This document shows, in pieces, positions 23,826 through 36,580 of a DNA stretch of 64,000 nt (positions within the stretch are counted from its first letter, which is position 1; every line of letters starts with the position of its first letter). The position numbers and the translations under genes are program-made. Below the pieces are notes generated by a model, which had not been told where the DNA came from, did not search any database, and saw nothing but the letters and a program-made list of their open reading frames with translations. Origin of the DNA: Mytilus trossulus (Eukaryota; Mollusca; Bivalvia; Mytilida; Mytilidae); assembly GCF_036588685.1 (NCBI RefSeq), contig NC_086374.1, positions 23,366,886 through 23,430,885 of the forward strand, in the 5' to 3' direction.

Positions 23826-23930
23826 GTAAGTAAGTAAGTAAGTAAAACTTTATTTGGATTCGGCATATTGACAAACAATACAAACATAAGCTCTAATGAG
23901 CTTTTCACCGATATATGCAAAGTTAACTGT
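23826..23930 (-). mobile_element. LINE 3' end, severely 5' truncated
   Basis: Matches the 3' UTR of the LINE at 25,525-26,505: minus strand AGCTCATTAGAGCTTATGTT, then CCGAATCCAAATAAAG, then a (TTAC)n tail. Only the last ~100 bp of the element is present, typical of aborted target-primed reverse transcription. Confidence 0.85.
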
Positions 23931-25167
23931 TTATTTCAGACTTGTTTTTATTGAGATGTGTGTTTTAGTATATGTCATGCATGTTATAAATCAAATATGA
24001 GAATTTGAATTAAATCAGAGAACATGATTTTGACAGCTAGCTTTATATATAGTGCTCCTTTACAGGAGAGTGTTGTAATGAAAATGGTTGGACAGAATCA
24101 TATAATCAAAGAGCTAAATAGCTCTGAGGAGAAAGACCGCCAGCCCCTGTTTCCGTATTATTATTCATTTATTTTTATTAATTTTTTTTTTTGGGGGGGG
24201 GTCTTTTGATAGTCTTCCTTAATGTAGTTGTTTAATGTAATTTTCTTTCCTTAGTTTAGGATTCAATTTGGACCAATCATTGAAGAGATCTGCATCTTCT
24301 AAATCTAAACATTAGATTAAAGTTGATAGTTAATTATCTATTATTAAACTGAATTCTGTCATTTAACAACAACTACAATTTTTTGAAATCTTAATCGTGT
24401 ACTACTGAACTGCAGGCTAGGGCCATTTTCCATTTTTTGTGACAATACTTTAAGATTTTTATTTTTTTTCTCAAGAAAGTTATGACTGAAAAATCTATTC
24501 AGTTTTAAATTTCCAATAAGTATAAGTTCCCAGTTACAACTCTTATCACAGGGATACAGGTACTAATAAAAAAAACATTATGATTGATGTAAACTGTGAG
24601 AAGCTTGTTTCCAGACCCTACATTTTGAAATACTTGTAAATCTCATGAATAAATAGGTTAAAACTACAAATGCAACAATTTTAATTTAATTATTTTTTTA
24701 CCATTACAATGATTATGTTGGTACACAATTTTAGTTTTAATGGGAGACTACTCATCATATACTAAATGTCATATTTTAAGTGTGCAGATACATTAACTTT
24801 AATTTTAGTGGATAATTACTCATCAATTGTAGTGCTCCTGAATTGGAGGAAGATTCTCAAAACAGAATTTTACAGAAAAAAAGATGAAAAAAATAGTTTC
24901 TCTCCCCAATATCATGTATCCCCACAGACTTTGTTTACTTTAAAAGTTGTTGACCTACTAATTAAAGTATTGCATGTTGATGTTTGAATCATCTACAGCA
25001 AACAAAATTTTGTTTAAATTAAACAAACACAAATTTTTAATTAGTGCACGATCTCTGAGAATGATTTAAATAACCTGTGAAGGATATCCTTGCTTCTGCG
25101 TAGTGTGGCATTCCAACAATGGTGTCACTATAATATAATTTAGGTTGGATATATTTAGAATATCTCG
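23931..25167. other. No gene recognised; T11G9 run
   Basis: AT-rich. A T-run joined to a G-run lies at 24,182-24,201. No coding exon is supported. Confidence 0.5.
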
Positions 25168-25390
25168 TCATACTGATTTTTCCAGATCTGTCTTCAAGTT
25201 TTGAATCTCAGAATTGTGTGGATGAGTTTCATTAAATTTGTCTTTGGTAAAAATGACAAAAATGGGATGGACAGACGTACGGGAGAAAGATGTACAGTAA
25301 GATGAACTATCAAGGGTAACACTTAATGTCATCTTTTGACAAACTGCTCCGCTCGTGCATAAAAGTTCATCATACTGGCAAAGTTTTTCT
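25168..25390 (-). CDS. Candidate terminal coding exon, unknown protein
   Basis: Minus strand: a strong acceptor (CTGTCTCCTTTTTTCCCTCAG) is followed by one base and then 73 codons and a stop (EKLCQYDELLCTSGAVCQKM...). The one-base start matches the donor phase of the candidate exon at 28,313-28,363. No domain is recognised. The residues are rich in Ser, Thr and Cys, with no membrane segment. An alternative is chance coding in AT-rich DNA, although the base composition is less AT-rich than its surroundings. Confidence 0.35.
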
Positions 25391-25524
25391 CTGAGGGAAA
25401 AAAGGAGACAGAAGAACACCAAATGGATACTATATTATAAATTCATAAATAAATCTGTGTGCATTTATTATTGAAAACCACTGATTATTGGTAAAAATGT
25501 GAGATAATTAATTCAAAACTATTG

Positions 25525-26505
25525 TAATAATAAATAAATAAGCTTTATTTAGAGTCGGCATGGTATATAAAACATAGACAAACATAAGCTCTAATGAGCT
25601 TTTAACCGACATATGAGACATTATATAACAGTACAACATTTATAACAACACAATACATAATATAGTACACATGCAATAAATATCACAGCACAAAAATGAA
25701 GCACTAAAAGCAGAATATAAGCATAAGCTAGATGTTAAGGCTAAAAGCATATAAGTGTAAACTAGGCATAAAAGCTGGTAAAAAATGCATAGCATAAAAA
25801 TTGAAAAAATGGGATATGATCTAGATGGTAAATAGATTTGCATAATATATTAACTAAAAGTCTGCACAAACTGTGCACTTACAGTCATTTCCATTCCATG
25901 ACTTTAAAATATTTTTGAACTGACTAAAATTAGCAATTTTTCTAAAATCATCAGGTAGATCATTCCATAAAACAGCAGCTGTGTATTTAAAAGAGTTCTT
26001 ACCATAGGTTGTTGTTCGGACCCTAGGTATATCTACAATATTAGAATATCTAAAATTATATTTACAGTCTTTCAATACAACTAAATCATGTAAGCATGGT
26101 GGTGACAATTTATATAAAATTATAAAACACTCAATAGCCATGTTACGCATACGTCTTATTTTCAGTGATGGAACCTTTGCTCGTAAAAGTAGTTCATCAT
26201 ATGAACTAACATAGTCTTCATATATAAATCGTAAAGCCCTTTCCTGAATTTTTTCCAATTTGGTGGTGTTATTTTTGTTGCAAAAATGCCATGCCAAAGG
26301 ACAAAAATTAAAATTAGATAAAATAAATGTGTGGAAAATTGTCAGTTTATTCAATTTAGTAAGGTAGCAGCCAATGCGCTTCAAAACATTCAGTTGTTGG
26401 GATGCTTTACGACAAATATTTTTAATGTGGTGATTAAAATTAAGTTGATAGTCAATATCAATACCCAAAAGTTGTGAGGGAAAATCACTTCTAAAATAGT
26501 AAAAT
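25525..26505 (-). pseudogene. CR1/Jockey-like LINE, 5' truncated, C-terminal part of ORF2
   Basis: The minus-strand frame (to the stop at 25,854) carries the region after the RT core: LLGIDIDYQLNFNHHI, ICRKASQQLNVLKRIGCYL, FILSNFNFCPLAWHFC, KLEKIQERALRFIYEDY, then WNDLPDDFRKI and a terminal WNGNDCKCTVC. These are hallmarks of the C-terminus of CR1/Jockey-type ORF2 proteins. The 3' UTR ends in AATAAAG and a (TTTA)n-like tail at 25,525-25,541. Endonuclease and catalytic RT domains are absent, so it is a dead 5'-truncated copy. The remaining frame has no stop, which suggests recent insertion. The first residues of the long frame (before about 26,505) come from flanking DNA. Confidence 0.9.
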
Positions 26506-28312
26506 AAATGTACAGAGTTGCAATGTCCCCAACATTGCACATATTCTATCTACATTGTATCCAGGAGCATTAGCCAAAAAAAGCACATTTTTGTTATTCT
26601 TACAATTATAAGTCAGCAAGTAAAAAGGGTGTGCAGGGGACAAAATGTTGTTTTTCTAACAAGCCCTTTTTCCCCCTTTTCCGTGTTAAAAAAAGCTAAG
26701 GCAAAATAAAAAAAAGATGTGTGTTTCCTACAAAGGTACCCACCATATGTTTTATTTTTTCAAAGATGTAATAGGAAAAACACATAAAACTTGTTTTGCC
26801 TAAATTATCTTTTTTCTTTACTACAACCCCAAAATGATACCTCGTCTGTGGGACAGTCCTTCATTTAAGAGATATCTCTCTTTTTTTTTGGGGGGGGGGG
26901 GAATGGGGTCCCAACCTGCATAACAGATATTGATTAAGATTATTCTTTAAAAGGTACATTCAGATAGCTCACTATAATGGCTTTCCCTGTATCTTAATAA
27001 TCTATAGCGAGATGAGTTGTCTCCCATACACCATAGATTTGTCATTTTCTCAACTCAAACGAAATCAGTATTAGGGCTTTATTTACGCGGGAATTCGTGT
27101 ATGCCGCATTATCAGAGAACTAAGATACGAAAAATAAATAGTTAAACAGGCTTATACACTTATATCAAATATTTGTAGAGTAACAAACCTTTAGAAGTCA
27201 GAGATTGTATTATGTGTCTGTATCGCTACTTTATGTTGATCACGTCGTAGTTACAGTAGAAAAGATAATCAAAAAATTGAAAGAGACATTGATTTATAAT
27301 GGTTCGCTTTAGTAAAATTATACTCTTGAAAATGCTGCTGCGTTTAATCAGAAACTGTAACAGGGGAAATCATAGAGAGGGGAGCCTAACTCGCTTCAGG
27401 TGATAATCAGACAATGGCGGCTTTATTTCGGAAATATCTAGATTTTACATAACAAATAAGAATACAGTCCGAACATACCGATAAATTATCCTGCTAGTTC
27501 GATTGGCTCAAAGTTTTTTCGTGTTTTTATTTTGATAAGTGTATGAACCCTTGACCTGTTATTTGGGGTCTTCTTCTACACTCCCAAAATATGATAACAA
27601 ACACGTCTTAGCACACGAATGTACTCAATCAAAGTGTTTCTACGTGTATTATGAAAACTATAGAAAGGGGGGGGGGGGGGGGGGGGGGGGGGGACTACTT
27701 GAAAAATAATTTAAATTTGTTTTATTCGTTTAAATTAGTCTACCGATATACAAATTTCATTAATCGAGTAAAAGTAATTAAAAATGAATTTATATTTCAG
27801 CAAGAAATTTACATAAAATGTTTTTTTTTAAACCAGTTTAATTCTGTAACAAATCCAGTACGCATTTTTTCACCGGGGGAAAAACTATCGGTGCTTTCTC
27901 TTGCATAATTTTGATTTTGGATATCATGTATAACACTTGCGGTATCCTCGTGTAAGCATTGATTTGCTTAAACTGAGTTACAATTTTTAAAGATTTGTAA
28001 ATAACAAAAAAAAGCGGAGCGAGGCAAAAAATTTTGAGGTTATTTTTTAAAAATATTCTTCTAAGGGGTGCAATGTAGGTATTTCGAACTATTGTGAGGT
28101 ACAGTCAGCAAGAAATTAAAGTTTCAAGTAGAAACCACCTAAATCCAACCTGACAACAATTTACAATCACTATAGTATCATGCGGGACGGACAGATGTAA
28201 AACAATATATGTTCCTGTTCCGCGAAAAACCTCTCAGTTATGATGACAAGGTCTGCTTACAAACTTGAAAAATCTTCAAATCTTCAACAAACTCCTAACA
28301 CCAATAACTTAC
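26506..28312. other. No gene recognised; long poly-G tracts
   Basis: Contains T9G12 at 26,881-26,901 and a 27-G run at 27,667-27,693. A short ATGGCGGCTTTATTTCGG start near 27,413 is followed by a stop after 12 codons. Nothing else is supported. Confidence 0.5.
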
Positions 28313-28363
28313 GTACTACATGTACGAGATTCATTCTGCATATCTATGATAGAGTTTATAAAG
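28313..28363 (-). CDS. Candidate 51-nt internal exon
   Basis: Acceptor TTCTGTTTTGGGTTGCAG, one base, 16 codons (FINSIIDMQNESRTCS), two bases, and donor AC|GTAAGTTA. Its phase fits both the candidate start exon at 31,330-31,438 and the terminal exon at 25,168-25,390. The evidence is splice consensus and phase only. Confidence 0.3.
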
Positions 28364-29269
28364 CTGCAACCCAAAACAGAAGCTGAAGATCATGCGAACA
28401 TTTTATTTTGATTCTGTGTTCCTATGCAAACTGAGTGTGCAGACCAATCTACACTGAAGACACCAGCACTTCTAAAATAATCAATATAAGGTCATAAATA
28501 TCCCTGAAAAACATTGGTGCTGGTAATTGTGATAAACAGAAACATCACAAAAATACGAAGCCCTTGTTTGCAGATCGTCAATGTCACTTAGCCATTCAAC
28601 ATGGTTTAAATTATGTGAAATGAAACCGGTTCACTTAAGAATTACTGTAACACTCCATAACACCATCATCGACAAACTTGGTTAGGACGATGGAAATGTA
28701 AAGAGTTGACAGATAGACGAGTGGATCGACGGAAGCAAAGTTAGACAAGACAGATCACATCAGCTCACATGACCAATACTAGATACTAGTATTAGATTTC
28801 GCAAACGAAAATTTCCACTTTTCGCCGTGATTTCCAATTGTCCTTTAATTATATGTTTTAACTTTTTGGATTTTCGGAGGTCGTGCCAGACTTAATATAT
28901 ACATATACTGTGTTCGCCACAAACCACTAAAATCAGAATGAGATACATTTACGAAGTTATTTTTATTTTGTGGGGATACGGCCATGCACGTATTTACGGT
29001 ATACATAATTCGCCACTTCGATTATCAAAGAAATTGATTATAAAACGGCAAAAACAATGTAACAATTGTTTGTAATTTAACTGCTTAAACATGTTTTTCA
29101 TTTTTCAATCAGACACCTTCCTTTGAAGTATATAATATTTATAGAACTTGAATAAATTGTAGGTCAGTTGATTCTGTTACTTAGTATAGAAAGTCCCTGG
29201 TTAAACTGACTGTTTTGTATACTTTGAATGTTAAGAAGGAATGGTCTATTCTGATACTGAAACAAGTTG

Positions 29270-29365
29270 AAGACAACCCATACTTTGCAAATTTTAGGGG
29301 GGGCGCACGCCCGCCACGCCCCCACGTAAATCCGCCCCTGGTTCAGTGGCGGATCCAGAAATATA
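29270..29365 (-). repeat. 'CAGTGGCGGATCC' repeat, partial copy
   Basis: AGTGGCGGATCCAG followed by a GC-rich, G-run-containing tract. The same family lies at 33,035-33,242 and 47,975-48,085. Confidence 0.65.
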
Positions 29366-29944
29366 TATAGTTTTTCATGCAAGTTGGCTTCTTTATCTTA
29401 AGTATTGTTCACTGAATCAGGATAGGCGGATCTAACCCAATTTATAGTGACAAATTTGGTTGATATATATTGTCTGCTTAATTCTATAATTTGCATATTT
29501 ATAAATCTGGATTGCAGATCTTTGATGATTTTTTTTTAACTATGACGATTAGAAGCTGTGACAAAAGAAACAGCTAGGTATGAACCGTAAGCAGCAGCCA
29601 GCAATGTAACCATAAATCGTATGTCCATAATATTTGGAATGCAGTTGTCAGAAGCTGGATAAAACTTGGTGGTTAGGGTGCTCGCACCCCTCTCATTAAG
29701 CTTCATTTAGGGTCAGTGAAGATTTTTGCAGGTTTCACTCATAAATTCGTCTAGCTTTGGGACCCCTCCACAAACCACTTTTACAAATTCTAGATATGCA
29801 TCGGGTTGTATTTACTGAAGCACATCTTATACTAAAAGTCATGGAGTTTTTTTTTAGACCAGCCCATGTTCAGGGTTTATTGACTAGAGACCTTTTGCAT
29901 GCAGGGACACAATGTATGAGTCATTTTTCAGTAGATGCATTTGG

Positions 29945-29996
29945 TCCCTGGTTGAGAGTTGTCTAAAATTAGCAATCTTACCACATATTTTCATAT
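29945..29996 (-). repeat. Repeat 'E' fragment
   Basis: TTGAGAGTTGTCTAAAATTA followed by GCAATCTTACCACATATTTT is the reverse complement of the E start (see 38,045-38,240). Confidence 0.6.
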
Positions 29997-30178
29997 TTCT
30001 GTGTTCAACTGTTTGTTCTTAAATGTTAAGCTGTTACACCGTCACAAGTTACAGGAGAATTTGCATGTACAGTATGTGTAAGCCCACCACATTCTCATTC
30101 TGTATGACTTTGTTCTAAGTAGTTTGAAACTCTGTTTGCTTTTGGTCATATTGAGTTTTATTTGTTTGACACTTGCAT

Positions 30179-30455
30179 TTTTATGCCCCACCTACGATAG
30201 TAGAGGGGCATTATGTTTTCTGGTCTGTGCATCCGATCGTCTGTCCCGCTTCAGGTTAAAGTTTTTGGTCAAGGTAGTTTTTGATGAAGTTGAAGTCCAA
30301 TCAACTTCAAAATTAGTACACATGTTCCCTATGATATGATCTTTCTAATTTTAATGCCAAATTAGAGTTTTTATCCCAATGTCATGGTCCACTGAACATG
30401 AAAAATGATAGAACGAGTAGGGCATTCGTGTACTGAGGACACATTCTTGTTAGAT
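30179..30455 (+). repeat. TTTATGCCCCACCTACG repeat
   Basis: Starts TTTTTATGCCCCACCTACGA, then TAGTAGAGGGGCATTATGTT, and ends GTGTACTGAGGACACATTCT. I recognise this as a common bivalve dispersed repeat. Non-coding; a 71-codon frame across its left edge is not a gene. Confidence 0.75.
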
Positions 30456-30919
30456 GTGTTGGGATCCTGATTATACACCAACAAACAACACTACCTTTAA
30501 AGACACCATAATGATCAATGTAACAGGGATATCTACATCAATACAGTATTATTTGCATATCCTATAGCAAAGAGTCTAGGACCATGTATCTTAAAAGTCA
30601 AACAAAAAAACCAACAAGAACTGTCAACACTAGATACATAGACCAATATCTCCCTAATTGAATAAGATTACCAAAGATTTCAAATAATTTGGAAACAGGG
30701 TTAAATAAATATAGGTCTAATTGGAGCTTGGTAATATAGCTGTATATAGCTACTAAAAAAATTGAATAGAAAAGAAAATTAAGTGTCTAGTACTCTTTAT
30801 TTACACTTTATCTCTCAGTCAAACAATGAATATTTTTGTTGTTTTGGTAATAGTGGAACATCTTTCAAAAACACACTGTTTTTTTTTATTTCACTCTTAA
30901 GATCAAATTCTGCTTCAAA

Positions 30920-30977
30920 TTAATCAATATGTAGATCACAATTATAACCTTCATCTTCACCAGTTCTGCATTCTAAC
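30920..30977 (-). CDS. Candidate alternative terminal exon (LECRTGEDEGYNCDLHID)
   Basis: Minus strand: acceptor CATTATATTTCAG, one base, 18 codons and TAA. AATAAA lies at 30,890-30,885, about 30 bp past the stop. The one-base start fits the donor phase at 31,330, which would give a very short protein. It competes with the route through 28,363 and 25,390. The product is acidic and not recognised. Confidence 0.3.
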
Positions 30978-31329
30978 CTGAAATATAATGTTGTACATGA
31001 AGCAAAAAGCAAATCTATTTTAAAGAAAAAAATAATAATATGCAATTTAAAAGAACAATTTAAATGTGAACTATATATAAATGTCTAAAGTCTTTAAGAC
31101 AATAACACTTCTCATTTTATTGCAGATTTAAAAAAAAAAGTTTAAAACAAAACACTTACATTTTTCTAAGCTTTATCAAATTATCATAAATATATAAATT
31201 TTACAAAATCATTTCAATCTAAAAAATTAAATTGAAATAATCGTTGATGTTCTTAAAAAGTGGCAGGGTGTCCTGTCGCCTTTGACTCAAAAAATGAAGA
31301 ACTATTTGAGTATAACTTTAATAACTTAC

Positions 31330-31438
31330 CTTCTTTCTTTCATTTTGTACATGTAGTTTATGAAAAGTGATTTGTTACATCACAACAACATGTACAAGTT
31401 ATCAAAGAATCAAAGAACTACAGCAGTGTTTTCATAGT
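31330..31438 (-). CDS. Candidate exon with start codon (5' part non-coding)
   Basis: Acceptor CAATTTGTCCTACAG and strong donor AGAAG|GTAAGT bound 109 nt. In the frame that leaves two bases at the donor, a TGA precedes ATGTACAAAATGAAAGAAAG, so translation could start at 31,352 or 31,343. Both candidate downstream exons (30,977 and 28,363) begin with the required single base. A separate 83-codon hydrophobic frame at 31,615-31,866 has no usable acceptor. Confidence 0.3.
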
Positions 31439-32659
31439 CTGTAGGACAAATTGGAAAACCAGCTAGGATGTTGTGTCTAGTATTTCCACTGACTGAAATT
31501 ATACGAAGACAAAATATGAATATGGACATGACTATAAAGTACTGGATCAATCAAAGAATAAATAAATATCATTGTGTAGGGTAGCTAAAGGACCCATACT
31601 TGAGTGAAATAACTTCACCAATCTGACATGGATATATATTGTTTTGCAACATGATGAATACAGATATAGGTGAAAATGTAACCTTTTCCTATATTGTTTG
31701 GGTTTCCTGTCAATATTTTTGCTCTGCAATAAAAAAGTAGAATACCAATGTGTAAAAAGAGATTGAAAAAACAGCTTGTAACACCAAGAAGGATGAGAGA
31801 CAAAGAAATTATTGTAACTTTAATGATGTAATCATATACTTCTGATAGTTTTCCAGACCTATCCACATATATTTTTCAAGCTTGAAAAGATGACCTTCAT
31901 GTTTTCCAGCAGCATATTTCACCTTCTGTATAGGTAGTGCCCCCCCTTTTGAGTTGAGAGTACACAAATGTAATTGTTCTAAATTGTGTCCTCCCTAGTC
32001 CAATGAAATGAAACTGAACAAAATCTGATACTTGTTTGAATTCAAATTATTATACATATAATATAAATGTGTGTGTATTAAAAATATATACAGATAAATA
32101 AGAAGAAAAGGATGGCACATACGATTGATTGTCAATGAGACAACTCTCTGTCAAAGTACATGTTACTTAATGTATTGAATTGAGCAATTAAAGTTTAAAT
32201 TACAGATAGATTGAAATATTCATACCATACAATGCCTGCACGTTTTCAATGATACATCATGTGTGTTAAAGTACACAAACAACCGGTTATAGTCGCTCAT
32301 TTGCATAACAATGAAGCGGCATAACATGTGCGTCAAAATGCATATTTTGCACCCGATTTGCAATGTTGTTGCCATATAAACATTCAAAAACATATTAAAC
32401 TTTTATCGGACCTTTAATTTAAAGAAATTTCTTATCCAAAAACGAACAATTGTCCAAAATTCATAAAACCAAGACTTGGTTTTATCAGACATGTGTTTTC
32501 GCAACATTCTTGGCAATCCTGAACTTTTTCTCAATAACCATAATAATTTTGTTTATAAAAATATGATAACTTATAAATTTTTAACTCACAGTACAATATG
32601 CACTAATCCAATACAAAATTGGTTTGCTAGATTTTCTTAATTCAACATTTCAAATTGAC

Positions 32660-32740
32660 GACCTACCTCTCTGAGTATGTCCAGTTTTTTCCAATATGGC
32701 GCCTATCCGGAAGTTAGGAAGGCCTGACTGTAAACATGCA
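32660..32740. promoter_or_regulatory. Promoter-like region, possibly bidirectional
   Basis: Contains CCAATATGGCGCC and an ETS-type CCGGAAGT (about 32,708-32,715) in otherwise AT-rich DNA. On the minus strand, a donor GAGAG|GTAGGT at 32,667 could end a 5' non-coding exon of the candidate unit running to 25.2 kb. On the plus strand an ATG lies at 32,736. Confidence 0.4.
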
Positions 32741-32849
32741 GCATCCTGGTACTATCAAGGTATGGGGAGAGAATCCAACAGCAGGATATGAATGTATGTT
32801 AAATTCCTCCAGCGTTATTTGGAGCACCCCCAGAGCTGTGAAAATATAG
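32736..32849 (+). CDS. Possible short ORF or first exon, 37 codons
   Basis: Starts MQHPGTIKVWGENPTAGYEC and runs to TAG. A possible donor, ATCAAG|GTATGG, follows codon 8, so only MQHPGTIK might be coding. It lies about 20 bp past the ETS motif. No homology is recognised. Confidence 0.2.
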   Translation: MQHPGTIKVWGENPTAGYECMLNSSSVIWSTPRAVKI

Positions 32850-33034
32850 TGGAAAGTTCACACTGACGGAATTATTGGATATGTGTCATCAGAGATTCAG
32901 ATTGTATTATATGTCTCTGGTGTCATTAACCTGTTTAAATAAACATTACCAACATTCGTAATTATTTCTTTGAATATTGTTTTATCGGTATCTGTATAAA
33001 TCTCGTAGTTCTGCCAATCAAGGCACACCTCCAT

Positions 33035-33242
33035 CAGTGGCGGATCCAGCCATTTTAAAAAGGGGGGTTCCTAACCCAGGACTGAGACTACTATAACAGT
33101 GTTATAGTAGTCTCAGCCCAGGACAAAGGGGGGTTCCAATTACATGTCACCATTCAAATGCATTGATCGACCAAAAAAAAGGGGGGGTTCCAACCCCGGA
33201 ACCCCCCACCCCACCCCCCACCCCCACTGGATTCGCGCCTGT
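33035..33242 (+). mobile_element. 'CAGTGGCGGATCC' element with nested palindrome
   Basis: Left end CAGTGGCGGATCCAG and right end CTGGATTCGCGCCTG are imperfect inverted repeats. Inside are GGGGGGTTCC motifs and a perfect 16-bp stem (CTGAGACTACTATAAC, 3-nt loop) at 33,082-33,116. The class is unknown; the ends suggest a small DNA element. Confidence 0.65.
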
Positions 33243-34017
33243 CCATTCACATAGAGGAAAATGTCAATACACGATATTTTATAATACAACGCGCATCATT
33301 TTACATATTAAAATATAAAAATTTCCGCCACCTCCAGAATTTATATTACACACACAAATAAAGCAACAATGACTTTGTTATCAGTAAAAGTTAAAAATCA
33401 AGGATTTGTACATCCTTGATGAAAAACTAACCGAATATCCGATTGTAAATGCACTAAGTTAACTTGATGAAACGACGATAATGATACTTTTTTCAAAACT
33501 ACAAGATGAAATCAAACAGACCTAGAAAATTCCAATTACAGGTGAACGCTATCTGTGTATATTTATATTTATGTTAATATCGAGGTTGGCTTCATACAGG
33601 AATATCTTAGGAAGAAAGAAACTGGCTTTGAGAAGTTTAAGGCAGATTGATGGTATACCGCCATCTTGGATTGTACAATCACAATACAACATCGGTCTAG
33701 TTATTTGCCTAAATCTGCAAATTTGGAGAAAGATTTCAATTCAATAGTTAGACTGTCTTTCTATATAAAGAAAACATGTTAATTAATTGTATATTAAACA
33801 AAATATTTTTACAAATATCAAATATTTGGGTTCTAAAATCATTTTTATTTAATGAGTCATTTAAGGGGAGATAACTCTTTTAGTACAAAATTTATACTGG
33901 GCTTATCGGGGTTTATTTTTATTTTTACTTGTAGCTAGAAAACAAGTTCGGTGACACCATGTTTTCTTTTTATTTTCTTAAAACATATTATGAAACCTAT
34001 CTTCTCACAATTTATTT

Positions 34018-34620
34018 AAAGGGGCACTAGCTGTCAAATTCATGGTCACCAATTTGACTCAAATTCTCATAATTGATTAATTACAATGTAAAACATTTAT
34101 CCAATCTATCAAACGTTTAAAATAAACAGTTTACAAAGCATGGGGTAGATGATATGTAGGTTCGTTTCGTGTGTATTTAAATCCAGATGCCATCTAATTA
34201 ACTATCGATTTGACCTCAGATGACCATATAAGCGACGTAAACACAAATAAAGATATGAATAGGTTAAACCAGCACGTGCAATTGGATTTTTATAGGTCTG
34301 TTTGATTTGAATTTATAGATTAAAAATATAAGTTTCTCATTGTTTTTAACCGTATAAGAATGATTTAAGTGGATCGAATTAGTAATCAAATGATTTACCG
34401 TAGTTTCACTTTCATTGTTGACATTTTTTTTCTTTAAATAACCAGTTCACGTACAATGCATGCGTTGTCAGTCTCTAGCTAGGGGTTAAATTGAAGTTCA
34501 CATGAATACCGGTTAGAAAGATGATGACGTTTTCACTTGCAAGTGAATCAGTCAAAAATTATGTATAATCGCTTATTTCAACAAAAATAAAGCAAATTGA
34601 TTGCTAAAAGCAAATTATTA
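34018..34620 (+). repeat. AGGGGCACTAGCTGTCAAATTCA repeat
   Basis: Starts AAGGGGCACTAGCTGTCAAA. It holds TTTGACCTCAGATGACC and AACCAGCACGTGCAATTGG, and runs to about AAAATAAAGCAAATTGATTG. I recognise it as a dispersed mussel repeat; the right boundary is approximate. Confidence 0.5.
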
Positions 34621-36580
34621 TTTCATTATTCCAATTTAATTAATGATTTAAAAATTCTATCTCATAGATTTTTTTTAATGCACACTAATGTGTTTTTTCA
34701 TGAACAAACTAACCAAATTTTGGCAATTTTTAACGACTCATAGCTTTAAAAATAGCACGGTGACCCAAACTTTTTATTAATTTTTTGAAAAAAGCATAGT
34801 AAAATCTTCATTTTGGCAAATTATAAGAAAATTCTGTCTCAAAAATTATATACTTATGATCTACCTAAAACAGAAAAAAGGACATTAACAAAAATGTATG
34901 CTTCTTCTGGAGGCAGATTGTGAACTTAAATAAACGGTGACCCAATTTTTTAATTTCATTTTTCTTTTAAGTATATGATAAAGTTTATTTATAAAAAGAT
35001 GTAGCGAAATCCTTTATTAGAAAAAAAAAAGATTTATACCCAGGAGCCCCCTTAATGTAAAATTGTGTAACATAGATCTAGAGTACTGAATGAACAGGCG
35101 TTCAAGTTCGTGTCTTTAAATCGTTGTCTGATATTTAATTTTTAGTAAACAAACTAAAATATAGGTATGGTCCAACAATAATGTTGAATCAATTGAAATC
35201 AATGTTGAAAGTCTAGCTGTAAACAAACAAGAACGTGATCAAGCTTTCATGAATGACACTCTGTCAAATACGTACCAGTTATTTGATACGTTAAAAGTTA
35301 GGCAGTATAGATAGAATTATTAATATTTCTTTTGTTTGCTTAAGTTTTATTTTATTTTCTGCACGCAATATCACGTTCATATAAATTTAGTATTGCGTGT
35401 TTTTCCTAATTGGTTTATTTTCAGCTGTTTTTTTTATCTAAAATTACAGACAACATTCAGGTAGGTCGTGTCTATTAAGTGTTAGATATATTCCCCAACG
35501 CTTGAATATGCCTAGTCGAATATTAAGTGTATATGTATCGACAAAATGAGACGGGGAGGTCTTACCTGTTGCTTCTAAGCAGAGAAAAAAATAGTTAGAC
35601 GTTGCTTCCTGGCCTAATTTCTACTAAAAAAATTACTTTGAACATTATAATGATATTCCAGTTATTCAATTCCTGTCAATGTCTTGAAGTAGGTATGTAT
35701 ATTATAACACACACAAAATCGGCTTGAATTCGTAGGCCATTTGATTTTCTGGGGATGCCATGCAGGATTATTTAAATTAATGTCCTATCCTCGAGTGGAT
35801 AATAAGTAACCTAGTATTAGAAAGGATCAGAATTAATATTCTGCAACACAAAACGAAGGAATCAGACGTGTATCCAATACCAAAGTATTAAAAAAATCAA
35901 CTCCAAAAGATTTGGAATAAATATGTCAAAAACGAAGAAAGTTATGTCCTTGTTAGATTATTCAAAATATTTATGATTTAAATGGATTGTTTCTTAATTT
36001 ACGGGCTTTATTGACAACATTACCGTAAAAAAGTAGGATATCCTGTTTTAATATGAATTCTACAGATGCATGCAGCAAAATTTAAAATTTATATATTTTC
36101 ATCTTTGACGGAATTAAGTTAGTTTTTTAAGTAAAGCATGGTAATGAAATTCATGACATAATTACTAACATATTATAATATTACAAATCATGTTCATTGA
36201 AATCTCAAACGTCATTACAGAAACGAGCATATATGTATAAATATAGCGAACGTGTTAGGAAATATACATTCACACCGTAAGAAAGGGCTAAAGGAATGTC
36301 AACGTTTGGACATAGACACATGGATTGTATCGTTTCTTTTACGTTAAAATTTTGTTTTGATTATCACGAGTGCATTGAAATAACTTAATCTAGCAATGGA
36401 CATATTGCTGCTTATATTGAACTCTAAAAACTTTTGGAAAATATATAATCTCGACGGTCCTTGTCTGAAATGAGTTTTATCAAAATTATTTTTCATCCTT
36501 TACACCACCTTATTACATAAACAAATCCGTATAAAAGACATCATCCACAATGCCTTTTTTCAATTAAAATACGCTACATA
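34621..36580. other. No gene recognised
   Basis: AT-rich DNA without ORFs of 60 codons or more and without clear repeats. Confidence 0.5.

Noticed and set aside
31615..31866. 83-codon minus-strand frame with a hydrophobic, membrane-like segment
   Set aside because: An in-frame stop lies just upstream with no usable acceptor between. Hydrophobic frames are common in T-rich DNA.
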